From Anaerolineae bacterium (GTDB taxonomy: Bacteria; Chloroflexota; Anaerolineae; 4572-78; J111): DNA of 64,000 bases. Made by a program: the position numbers and the translations under genes. This document shows positions 1 to 7,728 of this stretch, piece after piece. The stretch's first letter is position 1, and each line of letters starts with the position of its first letter. Under the pieces are notes generated by a model, which saw only the letters and a program-made list of their open reading frames with translations, did not search any database and was not told the origin of the DNA. The stretch covers positions 386,427 to 450,426 of the forward strand of contig JAJVIM010000007.1 in NCBI GenBank assembly GCA_022071955.1. Direction: 5' to 3'.

Positions 1-345
1 CTGGCCACCGACGCGCTACAGGACATTGTATCGCGCCAGGCCGAATTGACCGTGGCCCAAATTGTGCGCGCCGTGGCCGAGTTTTATCGGCTTGATTCGG
101 CGGTGTTGATTGGCCGGGGGCGCAGCAAAGATGTATCGGCGGCCCGGCAGATGGCCATGTATCTGGCCCGGGAAGAAACCGGCGCGTCGCTGCCACAAAT
201 TGGCGACGCGCTGGGCGGGCGAGACCACACCACAATCATGCACGGCTGGGAAAAGATCGCCTCCCAAATAGAACAGAATGATCGGCTGCGCCGCGAAATG
301 CTGGCTATTAGAGAAATTATTTATTCCAACCCCCCACTTTATTGA
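1..345 (+). CDS. dnaA: Chromosomal replication initiator DnaA, C-terminal fragment
   Basis: The reading frame is open from base 1, so this is the 3' end of dnaA cut by the window edge (114 codons seen). It contains DnaA domain IV, the helix-turn-helix that binds 9-bp DnaA boxes. The family signature is visible as GRDHTTIMHGWEKI near residues 73-86, and the preceding helix includes KDVSAARQMAMYL. In the cell DnaA-ATP oligomerises on oriC and melts it. The gene is followed by a terminator at 384-413 and by clustered DnaA boxes, as expected next to an origin. dnaN is not next to it. Confidence 0.97.
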   Translation: MATDALQDIVSRQAELTVAQIVRAVAEFYRLDSAVLIGRGRSKDVSAARQMAMYLAREETGASLPQIGDALGGRDHTTIMHGWEKIASQIEQNDRLRREMLAIREIIYSNPPLY

Positions 346-383
346 CGGAATTTTTGCTCAGAAATTTTGAGCTTAACCTTTTT

Positions 384-413
384 AGTGGCTCTGGTCGCGG
401 AGCCACTTTTTTT
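384..413 (+). terminator. Rho-independent terminator of dnaA
   Basis: An 8-bp stem AGTGGCTC/GAGCCACT (384-391 with 400-407) encloses an 8-nt loop and is followed directly by a run of seven T. It sits 40 nt after the dnaA stop codon. Confidence 0.9.
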
Positions 414-431
414 CGCGTTTCCCTTAATTTT

Positions 432-483
432 TGTGGATAACCCTATAAATATCTGTGGATAAGTTATGTTCATCTGGGGATAA
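432..483 (+). promoter_or_regulatory. DnaA-box triplet 1
   Basis: Perfect boxes TGTGGATAA lie at 432-440 and 454-462, followed by TGGGGATAA (one mismatch) at 475-483. Start-to-start distances are 22 and 21 bp, about two helical turns, so the boxes lie on one face of the DNA. Confidence 0.88.
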
Positions 484-746
484 CTTTAGGTTGTTAACTT
501 TTCCCGGCGACGAGGGATAGCCATTTTTTGGGTCAATTAACGCTGAGTTTAGTTTACCCCCTGAATCGGCTCAAAAACCCGGGCCGGGGTGCGATAGACC
601 ATCCCGACCGACTCCTTTCCCAATGACATCCCGGTTGAGTTGAGGCACGGTTCGGCCCCCGGCGCGCGCCGGCAGCCGCGGCCACACAGTCCGGCAGCCC
701 GGCAGATGTCGCACCCGGGCTGCGGTATCTGTCACCTCCATCGGGC

Positions 747-796
747 TGTGGATAACCACGGCATAACTGTGGATAAGTAGTACCAAATGGGGATAA
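747..796 (+). promoter_or_regulatory. DnaA-box triplet 2
   Basis: TGTGGATAA at 747-755 and 768-776, then TGGGGATAA at 788-796, spaced 21 and 20 bp. The order and orientation match triplet 1, so the unit looks duplicated. It abuts the AT-rich stretch on its right. Confidence 0.88.
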
Positions 797-880
797 CTTT
801 GTAAATTTTTAAGAATCGGATTTTTTGCCGCAAAAATATCCCCCCATATGTTGATGTAAATTTTTTTTTACACCCAAGAT
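797..880. other. AT-rich stretch, candidate DNA unwinding element
   Basis: Long A/T runs, including eight or more consecutive T near 867-874, lie directly beside DnaA-box triplet 2. This is the usual place for duplex opening. No experiment or melting calculation supports it here. Confidence 0.6.
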
Positions 881-1142
881 ATAGGGATGACTCAAAATCG
901 GGATATTTGACAAATCATCCCCCGTTTACCTATTAGAAATTGTTCAAATTTATCCCCATGCGCTGTCCACACCACCGTAACGCCTCACCCCCCAATATAG
1001 TCACTCTATATAAAAGGAAAGCCCCCAGATATAGTGGCTCAGCCGACTCGCCCAGAGCACTGTCCACATTTCCACAGGCCCTACTATGTATTACTACTCA
1101 TGTCTTTTAAAAAGATAATAACTTGTGAATAACTTATGCGTG

Positions 1143-1171
1143 ATGACGATTGTTTTGATTTGAGGTATAAT
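1143..1171 (+). promoter_or_regulatory. Candidate sigma-70 promoter for the 1213-2988 genes
   Basis: A perfect TATAAT -10 box lies at 1166-1171. A weak -35 (ATGACG, 1143-1148) sits 17 nt upstream. It is placed 41 nt before the ATG at 1213. Confidence 0.55.
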
Positions 1172-1212
1172 ACCGTATCTCTTTTTGTTGACCCTGATAT
1201 CTGGACTTGCTT

Positions 1213-1590
1213 ATGCGCCTGCGCTGGTGGGTATTAATTTCAACACTTTTGGCGGTACTGAGTTTTGGAACGCTGTATTACATTATTACCCACCTGTGGC
1301 CGGTTCCTGAAACGGTTTTTGCCGGGCCGCAGCTTCTGTTTTTTGGGAGTGTATTTGTTTTTCTGGGATCGGGGGCGATGCTGGCGCTGGCCTATCTGAA
1401 TTATCGCTTTGCTGGCCCCGGTTGGTTGCAGCGAGACAGCCTGCGCCTGCTCCGGCAGGGGGCGTGGGTCGGTTTATTGGGCGTTATTCTGGCCTACTTG
1501 CAACTGGTCCGGGCCTTGTCTGTGAGTGTGGGGCTGGTGCTGGCCGCCGCCTTTATTTTGATCGAACTGTTCTTTTTGACGCGAGAATAA
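1213..1590 (+). CDS. Uncharacterised four-TM membrane protein
   Basis: A 125-residue hydrophobic protein with about four predicted membrane helices: residues 7-27 (WWVLISTLLAVLSFGTLYYI), 38-62, 78-99 and 101-122. ATG 1213 is preferred over the in-frame TTG at 1207. Helices are separated by short charged turns (for example RDSLRLLRQG), and there is no catalytic motif. It is the first gene after oriC and ends 3 nt before selA, so the two are probably co-transcribed. I do not recognise the family and infer no function beyond an inner-membrane location. Confidence 0.75.
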   Translation: MRLRWWVLISTLLAVLSFGTLYYIITHLWPVPETVFAGPQLLFFGSVFVFLGSGAMLALAYLNYRFAGPGWLQRDSLRLLRQGAWVGLLGVILAYLQLVRALSVSVGLVLAAAFILIELFFLTRE

Positions 1591-1593
1591 CCT

Positions 1594-2988
1594 ATGCAAA
1601 CAGAACTCCGCAAACTCCCCAGCGTAGACAAACTGCTCCAAACCGACGCCCTGCTGCCGCTGGTGGACCGTCACGGCCACGAGGTGGTGGTTTCGGCCGC
1701 GCGCTCCGCCCTCGATGAGGCTCGCCTGCAAATTTTGGGTGGCCAGCCGGCTCTCTCCGCCGTCGATCTGGCACAGGCGGTGGTGCAGCGCGTTTCTTCA
1801 GAGATTCAGCCATCGCTGCTGCCGGTAATCAATGCCACCGGAGTGATTATTCACACCAACCTGGGCCGCGCCCTGCTCAGTGAGCGAGCCAAAAGCGCCA
1901 TGCAGCAGGCCGCGTCGGCCTATTCCAATCTGGAATACACTCTGTCTGCCGGCGGCCGCGGCTCGCGTTACGTTCATGCCGCCGAGCTTTTGTGCCGGTT
2001 AACCGGGGCGGAGGCTGCGGTGGTGGTCAATAATAACGCCGGCGCGCTGGTGCTGGCGCTATCGGCCCTGGCCAAAAACGCCGATGTGATTATCAGCCGC
2101 GGCCAACTGGTTGAAATTGGCGGCGGTTTTAGGGTGCCGGATATTATGGCGCAATCCGGCTGCCACCTGGTCGAGGTTGGCACCACCAATCGCACCTACG
2201 TGCAGGATTACGAGCAGGCCATCGTTTCCGGCCAAACCGGGCTGCTGCTGGCTGTGCATGCCAGCAACTACCACATTAGCGGTTTCACCGCCCAGCCATC
2301 GCTGGCCGAACTGGCCCAATTGGCCCGGCGGCACAACATCCCGCTGATGGAAGACCTTGGCTCCGGCACGCTGCTCGATGCGGCATCGTTTGGCCTGACT
2401 CACGAACCCACCATGCAGGAAAGTCTGGCCGCCGGCGTCGATTTGGTGACGGCCAGCGGCGATAAACTGCTCGGCGGGCCGCAGGCCGGGCTGCTGCTAG
2501 GCCGCAAAGACATTATTGAAAAATTGAAACAGCATCCCCTGATCCGGGCGCTGCGCGTGGACAAAATAACGCTGGCGGCGCTGCAAGCCACCCTGCTGGC
2601 CTATTTGGAAAACAAAGCCGTTGACGAAATCCCGGTCTGGCGGATGATTGCGGCCAACCCGGCCATGCTGGGGCGGCGGGCGCGCCGCTGGCAGCAATCG
2701 CTGCGCAAAACGCCGCAACTGGCCAAAGCGCCGCTGGAAATTGTCAAAACAGTCTCAACCGTGGGCGGCGGCAGTTTGCCGGGACAAACCCTGCCCACGC
2801 AGGCGCTGGCCATCGGTGTTGATCAGGCCGATGCCCTGGCCGAACGGCTGCGCACCTCGGCCGGCCAGCCGCCGGTGATCGCCCGCATCGAAAATAACCG
2901 GGTTATTTTTGACCCGCGCACCGTGTTGCCGGAACAGGATAAACTGCTGATAGCCGCCATTAAACATGCGCTGCTGGCCGGGGCGTAA
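1594..2988 (+). CDS. selA: L-seryl-tRNA(Sec) selenium transferase SelA
   Basis: SelA is a PLP enzyme that converts Ser-tRNA(Sec) to Sec-tRNA(Sec) using selenophosphate, in selenocysteine biosynthesis. The 464-residue length is normal for the family. Visible family features are an N-terminal helical domain with KLPSVDKLL, the segment NATGVIIHTNLGRALL, the glycine-rich AGGRGSRY, and the PLP lysine in SGDKLLGGPQAG (Lys291). The ATG at 1594 follows the upstream gene by 3 nt, and rsmI starts 11 nt downstream. selB, selD and the tRNA(Sec) gene are not in this window, so a full Sec pathway is not shown here. Confidence 0.93.
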   Translation: MQTELRKLPSVDKLLQTDALLPLVDRHGHEVVVSAARSALDEARLQILGGQPALSAVDLAQAVVQRVSSEIQPSLLPVINATGVIIHTNLGRALLSERAKSAMQQAASAYSNLEYTLSAGGRGSRYVHAAELLCRLTGAEAAVVVNNNAGALVLALSALAKNADVIISRGQLVEIGGGFRVPDIMAQSGCHLVEVGTTNRTYVQDYEQAIVSGQTGLLLAVHASNYHISGFTAQPSLAELAQLARRHNIPLMEDLGSGTLLDAASFGLTHEPTMQESLAAGVDLVTASGDKLLGGPQAGLLLGRKDIIEKLKQHPLIRALRVDKITLAALQATLLAYLENKAVDEIPVWRMIAANPAMLGRRARRWQQSLRKTPQLAKAPLEIVKTVSTVGGGSLPGQTLPTQALAIGVDQADALAERLRTSAGQPPVIARIENNRVIFDPRTVLPEQDKLLIAAIKHALLAGA

Positions 2989-2999
2989 TCAATCAGCTT

Positions 3000-3818
3000 A
3001 TGGGAATTTTGTATATTGTGCCCACGCCGCTGGGCAATTTAGAAGATATTACGTTGCGGGCGCTGCGGGTGCTGAAAAGTGTGGCGCTCATCGCCACAGA
3101 AGATACCCGCACCACCGGCAAACTGCTCAACCATTTCGAGATCAGTTGTCCCACCCTCAGTTACTTTGAACACAGCCCGCCCGCCCAGCTTGAGCGCGTG
3201 CTCGGCGCTCTGGCCGAAGGCGACGTGGCCCTGGTTTCCGAGGCCGGCACGCCGCTGTTGTCCGACCCCGGTTACCGGCTGGTGCAAGCCGCCGCCGAGC
3301 GTGGTTTTACCGTGACGCCGCTGCCCGGCCCAAGCGCCATCACCACGGCGCTATCGGCCAGCGGCCTGCCCACCGACCGGTTTTTGTTTGCCGGATTTTT
3401 GCCGCGCAAAGCCGGCCAGCGCCGGCAATTGTTGCAAGACTTGCAGGCCGAGCCATCGACCCTGGTTTTTTTTGAAGCGCCGCACCGGCTGCTGGCCTCG
3501 CTGGCGGATATGGCCCAGGTGTTTGGCCCGGATCGAGGGCTGGCCGTGTGCCGCGAACTGACCAAGCTCCACGAGGAAATCTGGCGCGGGTCGGTGGCCG
3601 GCGCGCTGGCCGAATGGCAAACTCGCGAGCCGCGGGGCGAATTTACACTGGTGGTGGCCGGCGCGGAACCTCCCGGCGAATGGCCGGCCGAGCGGGTAGT
3701 GGCCGCGCTGGCCGAGGCGCTGGCGGGCGGCAGTTCGGTAAAGGATGCGGCGCGGCAGGTGGCCCAACAAAGCGGTTGGCCCAAGCGAAAAGTTTACGAC
3801 ATGGCCCGGGATTTTTAG
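3000..3818 (+). CDS. rsmI: 16S rRNA (cytidine-1402-2'-O)-methyltransferase RsmI
   Basis: A 272-residue member of the tetrapyrrole-methylase fold, typical of RsmI, which 2'-O-methylates C1402 in the ribosomal P site using SAM. Hallmarks include the N-terminal YIVPTPLGNLEDITLRAL, EDTRTTGKLL, VSEAGTPLLSDPGYRLV, and PGPSAITTALSASGLP followed by FAGFLPRK. The C-terminal KDAARQVAQQSGWPKRKVYD helix is also present. The ATG at 3000 is 11 nt after the selA stop, which fits a shared transcript. Confidence 0.95.
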   Translation: MGILYIVPTPLGNLEDITLRALRVLKSVALIATEDTRTTGKLLNHFEISCPTLSYFEHSPPAQLERVLGALAEGDVALVSEAGTPLLSDPGYRLVQAAAERGFTVTPLPGPSAITTALSASGLPTDRFLFAGFLPRKAGQRRQLLQDLQAEPSTLVFFEAPHRLLASLADMAQVFGPDRGLAVCRELTKLHEEIWRGSVAGALAEWQTREPRGEFTLVVAGAEPPGEWPAERVVAALAEALAGGSSVKDAARQVAQQSGWPKRKVYDMARDF

Positions 3819-3839
3819 CAGCGGAGACAGGAGAATTTT

Positions 3840-4130
3840 GTGGCAATATCACGAAGCGATGCGCGCCAGTTGGCCAAGCACAGCGCCGAAATGGGCGCGC
3901 GGGTGCTGCGCGGCACCCTAACCATTGAACCGGATGGCCTCACCATCGATGGCACCCGCCTGGCCGAATTTCTGGCCGAATACAACGGCAGTGAGTTCAT
4001 TTTAATTGCGGCGCCCATTGGCCGCAGCTACATTGAAAGCGAAATAAAAACCTGCTTTACCTGTGGCCGCGATTATCGGGGTGACCAGTGCCCCCACTGC
4101 GCCGAGGCTCGCGCCCGGCTGCGGGGCTAG
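3840..4130 (+). CDS. Small zinc-ribbon protein of unknown function
   Basis: A 96-residue protein starting at GTG 3840, with GGAG motifs just upstream (3824-3833). The C-terminus has two CxxC pairs, CFTCGRDYRGDQCPHC at about residues 72-87, which should bind one zinc ion. The N-terminal 60 residues show a compact alpha/beta pattern (IEPDGLTIDGTRLAEFLAEY) with no motif I recognise. It follows rsmI by 21 nt and probably belongs to the same transcript. Function unknown. Confidence 0.75.
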   Translation: MAISRSDARQLAKHSAEMGARVLRGTLTIEPDGLTIDGTRLAEFLAEYNGSEFILIAAPIGRSYIESEIKTCFTCGRDYRGDQCPHCAEARARLRG

Positions 4131-4157
4131 CCTTTTTTAGTCAACGCGAGGAAAACC

Positions 4158-4769
4158 ATGTCAGAATCCGGAGTGATGCTGGTAACTTCTGAAATGATGC
4201 AGGCTGGCGCTAACCCGCAGCTATTTACCGGGGGCGCGTGCAATATTCAGGGGGTTAACGGCCCGGAGCGAAACCCCGGCCGCGACCCGCTGGCTCACTG
4301 GTTAGACGAAATGGGCTGGTCTTATTTTGACCCGCAAATTCACCCCAGTACGCACGGCCGCGATTACATCTGGGGCATCGACGGGCCGCAGGAAAAGAAG
4401 GCCCGCCAGCAGGCCAAAATCCGCATCTACGAAATCACCTCAACCACCATTGCTGCCGTAACCACCCTTGAAATTATGGACGACGCCCGGGTGGGCCGCC
4501 GCAGCATTGTTTGGTACAACGGCGGCAGATCGTTTGCGCCCATCGGCCTGGGAGATCGGGACCAGCTCAAAAATAACAATGCCCTGCGCCACCAGGTTGG
4601 CGAAACGGTGTATCATCATTTGGTGGCCTATGTCAACGCCGGCCGCCAGATTCGGTACGAGCTGCCGCTCATGCTGGCCGATTGCCCCCACATTGTATTT
4701 GTGTACAGTTTTGACGAGTTGACCAAAGCCATCCATTTTTTGATGACCGGGCGCGGCCATCGTTTTTAA
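4158..4769 (+). CDS. Uncharacterised protein, possibly nucleoside 2-deoxyribosyltransferase-like
   Basis: A 203-residue soluble protein with RBS GAGG at 4147-4150. The layout is FTGGACNIQG, then PLAHWLDEMGWSYFDPQI, then a conserved-looking E in RIYEITSTTIAAVTTLEIMD. This resembles the Rossmann-like nucleoside deoxyribosyltransferase superfamily (glycine-rich first strand, D/E on a later strand, hydrophobic helix). The match is by eye and weak, and the family is also used for nucleotide hydrolysis. It is the last gene of the selA-rsmI run. Product uncertain. Confidence 0.6.
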   Translation: MSESGVMLVTSEMMQAGANPQLFTGGACNIQGVNGPERNPGRDPLAHWLDEMGWSYFDPQIHPSTHGRDYIWGIDGPQEKKARQQAKIRIYEITSTTIAAVTTLEIMDDARVGRRSIVWYNGGRSFAPIGLGDRDQLKNNNALRHQVGETVYHHLVAYVNAGRQIRYELPLMLADCPHIVFVYSFDELTKAIHFLMTGRGHRF

Positions 4770-4878
4770 TCCACCGAAAGTTAAGAACGTAAGACCTTTC
4801 TCCTATGGTGTTATTGGCAGGCATCACGCATACTCACCAATAGAGGCAATTGTTTGGCCGAGCGAAAGAGGATGATGG

Positions 4879-5277
4879 ATGAGTGATGTCAAAGCCCGCG
4901 TGCTGGTGGCTGACCCCGACCCCGATGTAAGCCGGACGCTGACAATCTATTTTAACGACCACGGTTATCAAGTTGAAACGGTTGAACTGGCGGCGCTGGT
5001 TTTTAACCGGGCCAGGCAATGGCAGCCCGATGCCATATTAGTCAGCACGGAATTTGTCGATGTTAACCCCTATCAGGTTTGCCAGCACATTTTAGAAGAC
5101 CCCCGCACCGCCCACATTCCAACCATAATGCTGCTGCACCTCAACGACAGAAAAAGCCGGCTGGCCGCGCTGGAAGTTGGCGTCGATGACGTGGTGGCCA
5201 AACCCATCGATTTGGAAGAGCTGCGACTCAGAATGGAAGCCGCCATCCGGCTGGCAGCGTTGCGCGTGCAGCCGTAA
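4879..5277 (+). CDS. Degenerate receiver-domain protein (phospho-acceptor lost)
   Basis: A 132-residue stand-alone CheY-like receiver. The acidic pocket is present (ADPDPD, residues 11-16), as is the conserved lysine (VVAKPID, Lys108). However, the position of the phospho-accepting Asp is Ser56 in DAILVSTEFVD, and the usual switch Thr is Leu (PTIMLLH). Phosphorylation by the normal chemistry is therefore not expected. It may act as a constitutive or protein-binding pseudo-receiver. No kinase is adjacent. A strong terminator follows at 5308-5346. Confidence 0.88.
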   Translation: MSDVKARVLVADPDPDVSRTLTIYFNDHGYQVETVELAALVFNRARQWQPDAILVSTEFVDVNPYQVCQHILEDPRTAHIPTIMLLHLNDRKSRLAALEVGVDDVVAKPIDLEELRLRMEAAIRLAALRVQP

Positions 5278-5307
5278 TTTTGCCGTTTTTTTGGCAAAGA
5301 GTACTAT

Positions 5308-5346
5308 ACGGTCATCTGCTCTCAGAGCAGGTGACCGTTTTTTTTT
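5308..5346 (+). terminator. Rho-independent terminator
   Basis: Arms ACGGTCA/TGACCGT, extended by CTGCTCT/AGAGCAG (5308-5338), are followed by nine T. It ends the transcript of the pseudo-receiver gene. Confidence 0.92.
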
Positions 5347-5395
5347 GCAAGAAACTAACCGAACCTACAATACAGCGACGAATAGTAAAAATTGC

Positions 5396-5587
5396 GTAGG
5401 GGCGGTTCGCGAACCGCCCCTACATTCGCTGACTCGTAGATTCGCAGATTCGTTTATTTTCAAGGGAGTCCGACAGAACCGGGGGTTCGACACCAAGAAT
5501 ACCCGTACCGGGTACAGGTGAAAAGGGTTATTGGGGGGAGCTACCCCCCAAGCCCCCCGGCCTGCGGCGCTATTTTCAGAGGAGGAG
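5396..5587. repeat. Composite dispersed repeat upstream of aspartate kinase
   Basis: This non-coding region holds a perfect 28-nt palindrome (5396-5423; half-site GTAGGGGCGGTTC), then short units ATTCGC/ATTCGT/ATTCGTT, then the core TATTTTCAAGGGAG (5455-5468). A segment with GAACCGGGGG and GACACCAA matches one near 35773-35800. A second core, TATTTTCAGAGGAGGAG (5571-5587), lies 5 nt before the lysC ATG and supplies its ribosome binding site. Related copies lie at about 35700-35935 and 62118-62181. No lysine riboswitch was recognised here. Confidence 0.85.
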
Positions 5588-5592
5588 TGCCC

Positions 5593-7002
5593 ATGTTAGT
5601 GGTAATGAAATTTGGGGGGACATCTGTGGGGAGTCGCGCCGCCTTACAACAGGTGGTTAATATTGTTTCAAAAGCCAAACATGCGGGGCAACAGGTGGTA
5701 GTTGTGGTTTCGGCGATGAGCGGCGTCACCAATTTGCTGCTCGATGCCGCCCATCAGGCCGAAGCCGGCAGCGAAGCCGCGGCCCATCAGGCCCGGTCTG
5801 TCATCGAGCAAAAACATGCCGAAGCAACACTGCATTTTTTAGGTGATACCCCAACCCGCCAGCAGGTGATGGCTCAGATCGATGCTCTGCTCAACGAATT
5901 TGAGTCACTGTGCCACGGTATCCACGTGCTGGGCGAACTGACCCCGCGGGCGCTCGATGTGATTGGCGGCCTGGGCGAGCGGATGAGCGCGCCGCAGGTG
6001 GCGGCCATTCTCAACCAGGCCGGGCTGGCCGCTCAGCCGGTGGAATCTACCGAACTGATTGTAACCGACGACCGCTACGGCAGCGCCGTGCCGCTCATTG
6101 AGGCCACCGCCCGCAAAACTGAAGCCGGGTTGCGGCCGCTGCTCAACCAGGGGCTGGTTCCGGTGGTCACCGGATTTATCGGAGCCACGGAAACGGGCAT
6201 TACCACTACTTTGGGCCGCGGCGGCAGCGACTACAGCGCCACCATTTTGGGCCGCGCCCTCAAAGCTGATGAGGTTTGGATTTGGACCGATGTGAACGGC
6301 GTAATGACCACCGACCCGCGGGTGGTGCCCGAAGCTCACCCCATCAGCCGCCTGTCTTACGCCGAAATCAGCGAGCTATCCTACTTTGGGGCCAAAGTGC
6401 TGCATTCGCAGGCGATCCGGCCGGCGCGCCGGGTGGGCATGCCGGTGCGCATCCTCAACACCTTTGAGCCGGACCACCCCGGCACGCTCATCACCGCCGA
6501 AGAATCCGATAACGGTAAAAGCGTCAAAGCCGTGGCTGCCATTAAAAATATGAGCCTGATCACCGTGGCCGGGCCGGGCATGATCGGCATTCCCGGCGTG
6601 GCCGGGCGCACCTTCAGCGCCGTGGCCCGCACCGAAACCAACGTGTTGATGATTAGCCAGGCCTCGTCGGAGCAATCGATTTGTTTTGTGGTGCCCACCC
6701 CGGATGTGCCCAGAGTTATCAAATCGCTGGAGCAGGAAATGATCCGCGAGATTGAGCGCCGCGATTTGGACCCGATTCAGTCGGAAAACAATGTGGTGGT
6801 GCTGGCGGTGGTCGGTTCCGGAATGAAGGGCACGCCCGGCGTGAGCGCCCGCCTGTTTGGGGCGCTGGGCGGCGAAAAAATCAACGTCATCGCCATTGCC
6901 CAGGGCAGCAGCGAATTTAACATTTCTGTGGTCATTGCTCAGGGTGACGCCGACAACGCCATGCGGGCCATCCACCGCGAGTTTGAGCTGGAAAAACCCT
7001 GA
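5593..7002 (+). CDS. lysC: Aspartate kinase
   Basis: Phosphorylates aspartate, the first step toward Lys, Thr, Met and diaminopimelate. With start ATG 5593 (GGAGGAG at 5581-5587, 5-nt gap) it has 469 residues, the normal length for a monofunctional enzyme. The amino-acid kinase domain begins VVMKFGGTSVGS and includes TTLGRGGSDYSA and WTDVNGVMTTDPR. Two C-terminal ACT domains follow (SLITVAGPGMIGIPGVAGR and VLAVVGSGMKGTPGVSAR), which implies allosteric feedback by lysine and/or threonine. An upstream in-frame GTG at 5518 would add 25 repeat-derived residues and is rejected. Neighbours do not include asd or other pathway genes. Confidence 0.95.
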   Translation: MLVVMKFGGTSVGSRAALQQVVNIVSKAKHAGQQVVVVVSAMSGVTNLLLDAAHQAEAGSEAAAHQARSVIEQKHAEATLHFLGDTPTRQQVMAQIDALLNEFESLCHGIHVLGELTPRALDVIGGLGERMSAPQVAAILNQAGLAAQPVESTELIVTDDRYGSAVPLIEATARKTEAGLRPLLNQGLVPVVTGFIGATETGITTTLGRGGSDYSATILGRALKADEVWIWTDVNGVMTTDPRVVPEAHPISRLSYAEISELSYFGAKVLHSQAIRPARRVGMPVRILNTFEPDHPGTLITAEESDNGKSVKAVAAIKNMSLITVAGPGMIGIPGVAGRTFSAVARTETNVLMISQASSEQSICFVVPTPDVPRVIKSLEQEMIREIERRDLDPIQSENNVVVLAVVGSGMKGTPGVSARLFGALGGEKINVIAIAQGSSEFNISVVIAQGDADNAMRAIHREFELEKP

Positions 7003-7023
7003 CAACCCCAAATTTTATGTCCG

Positions 7024-7052
7024 TTGACAGAGGCATGGCTTCGTGGTAAAAT
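7024..7052 (+). promoter_or_regulatory. Sigma-70 promoter of the 7087-10335 operon
   Basis: A perfect TTGACA (7024-7029), a 17-nt spacer and TAAAAT (7047-7052). Initiation would fall about 28 nt before the GTG at 7087. Confidence 0.85.
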
Positions 7053-7086
7053 GGCCTGAATTTACGCGGAACAGAACATAACACTG

Positions 7087-7728
7087 GTGAAGGTCCTTTT
7101 TGTTAGTGATAAGGTCGTCGAACACATATACAGCCCTTCCATCGCCTCTCGCTACGCCGATGTAAGTTTGGTTGTTGGCTGTGGTGATTTACCTTATTAC
7201 TACCTGGAATATATCCAGTCGATTTTGAATGTTTCGCTGATTTACGTCCACGGCAACCACGACCCCGAACGGGAATTTTTGTCCGACGGCTCGAGCGTGA
7301 CCGGCCCGTTGGGTGGGGTTAATCTTCACGGCCAAACCTATCGCACCAACAGCAACTTGCTATTAGCCGGGCTGGAAGGCTCTATCCGCTACCGCGATGG
7401 CAAGTTTCAATATAGTCAGCAGGAAATGTGGAGCAACGTTTTTTTTCATATTGTGCCCAAATTGCTGATTAACAAGCTGAGGTATGGCCGGCATGTAGAT
7501 GTTTTTGTGGCGCATTCTCCCCCTTTCGGCATTCATAACGGCGATGATCGGATTCACGTGGGGTTTCATGCGTTTTTATGGCTGATGCGGGTTTTTAAAC
7601 CGCGCTATTTTGTGCATGGCCATCGACATATTTACAACCCCGCCGAGATCACCGAAACCCACTATTACGACACCCGGGTGCTCAATATTTACCCGTACAA
7701 AGTGCTTAACATTGAGGTTCCAGAATGA
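7087..7728 (+). CDS. Metallophosphoesterase-fold protein
   Basis: A 213-residue calcineurin-like phosphoesterase with GTG start. Recognisable blocks are GCGDLPYYY (GD motif), VHGNHDPE (GNHD), VAHSPPFG and VHGHRH (GHxH). The first metal motif, normally DxH, reads VSDKVV, so one metal-1 ligand is altered. The rest of the site is intact, so activity is possible but not certain. Substrate unknown. It overlaps pheA by 4 nt (ATGA), so translation is coupled and the promoter at 7024-7052 serves the cluster. Confidence 0.85.
   Translation: MKVLFVSDKVVEHIYSPSIASRYADVSLVVGCGDLPYYYLEYIQSILNVSLIYVHGNHDPEREFLSDGSSVTGPLGGVNLHGQTYRTNSNLLLAGLEGSIRYRDGKFQYSQQEMWSNVFFHIVPKLLINKLRYGRHVDVFVAHSPPFGIHNGDDRIHVGFHAFLWLMRVFKPRYFVHGHRHIYNPAEITETHYYDTRVLNIYPYKVLNIEVPE

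Larger units (their letters stand above)
414..1142. other. oriC: Putative replication origin (oriC)
   Basis: This 0.7-kb non-coding stretch after dnaA holds two triplets of DnaA boxes in the same orientation (432-483 and 747-796), an inverted box-like TTATCCCCA at 950-958 and a one-mismatch box TGTGAATAA at 1124-1132. Weaker TGTCCACA elements lie near 963-971 and 1060-1068. A GC-rich spacer (about 545-745) separates the triplets. Very AT-rich DNA follows the second triplet. This arrangement fits a bacterial origin; the assignment rests on motifs and position only. Confidence 0.88.

Noticed and set aside
5478..5500. GGGGGTTCGACACC resembling a tRNA T-arm
   Set aside because: No acceptor, D or anticodon stem can be built around it, and the same segment recurs near 35773-35800 as part of a repeat.
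5280..5592. Lysine riboswitch upstream of aspartate kinase
   Set aside because: The gap is explained by a terminator and a composite repeat; the conserved lysine-aptamer motifs were not found.
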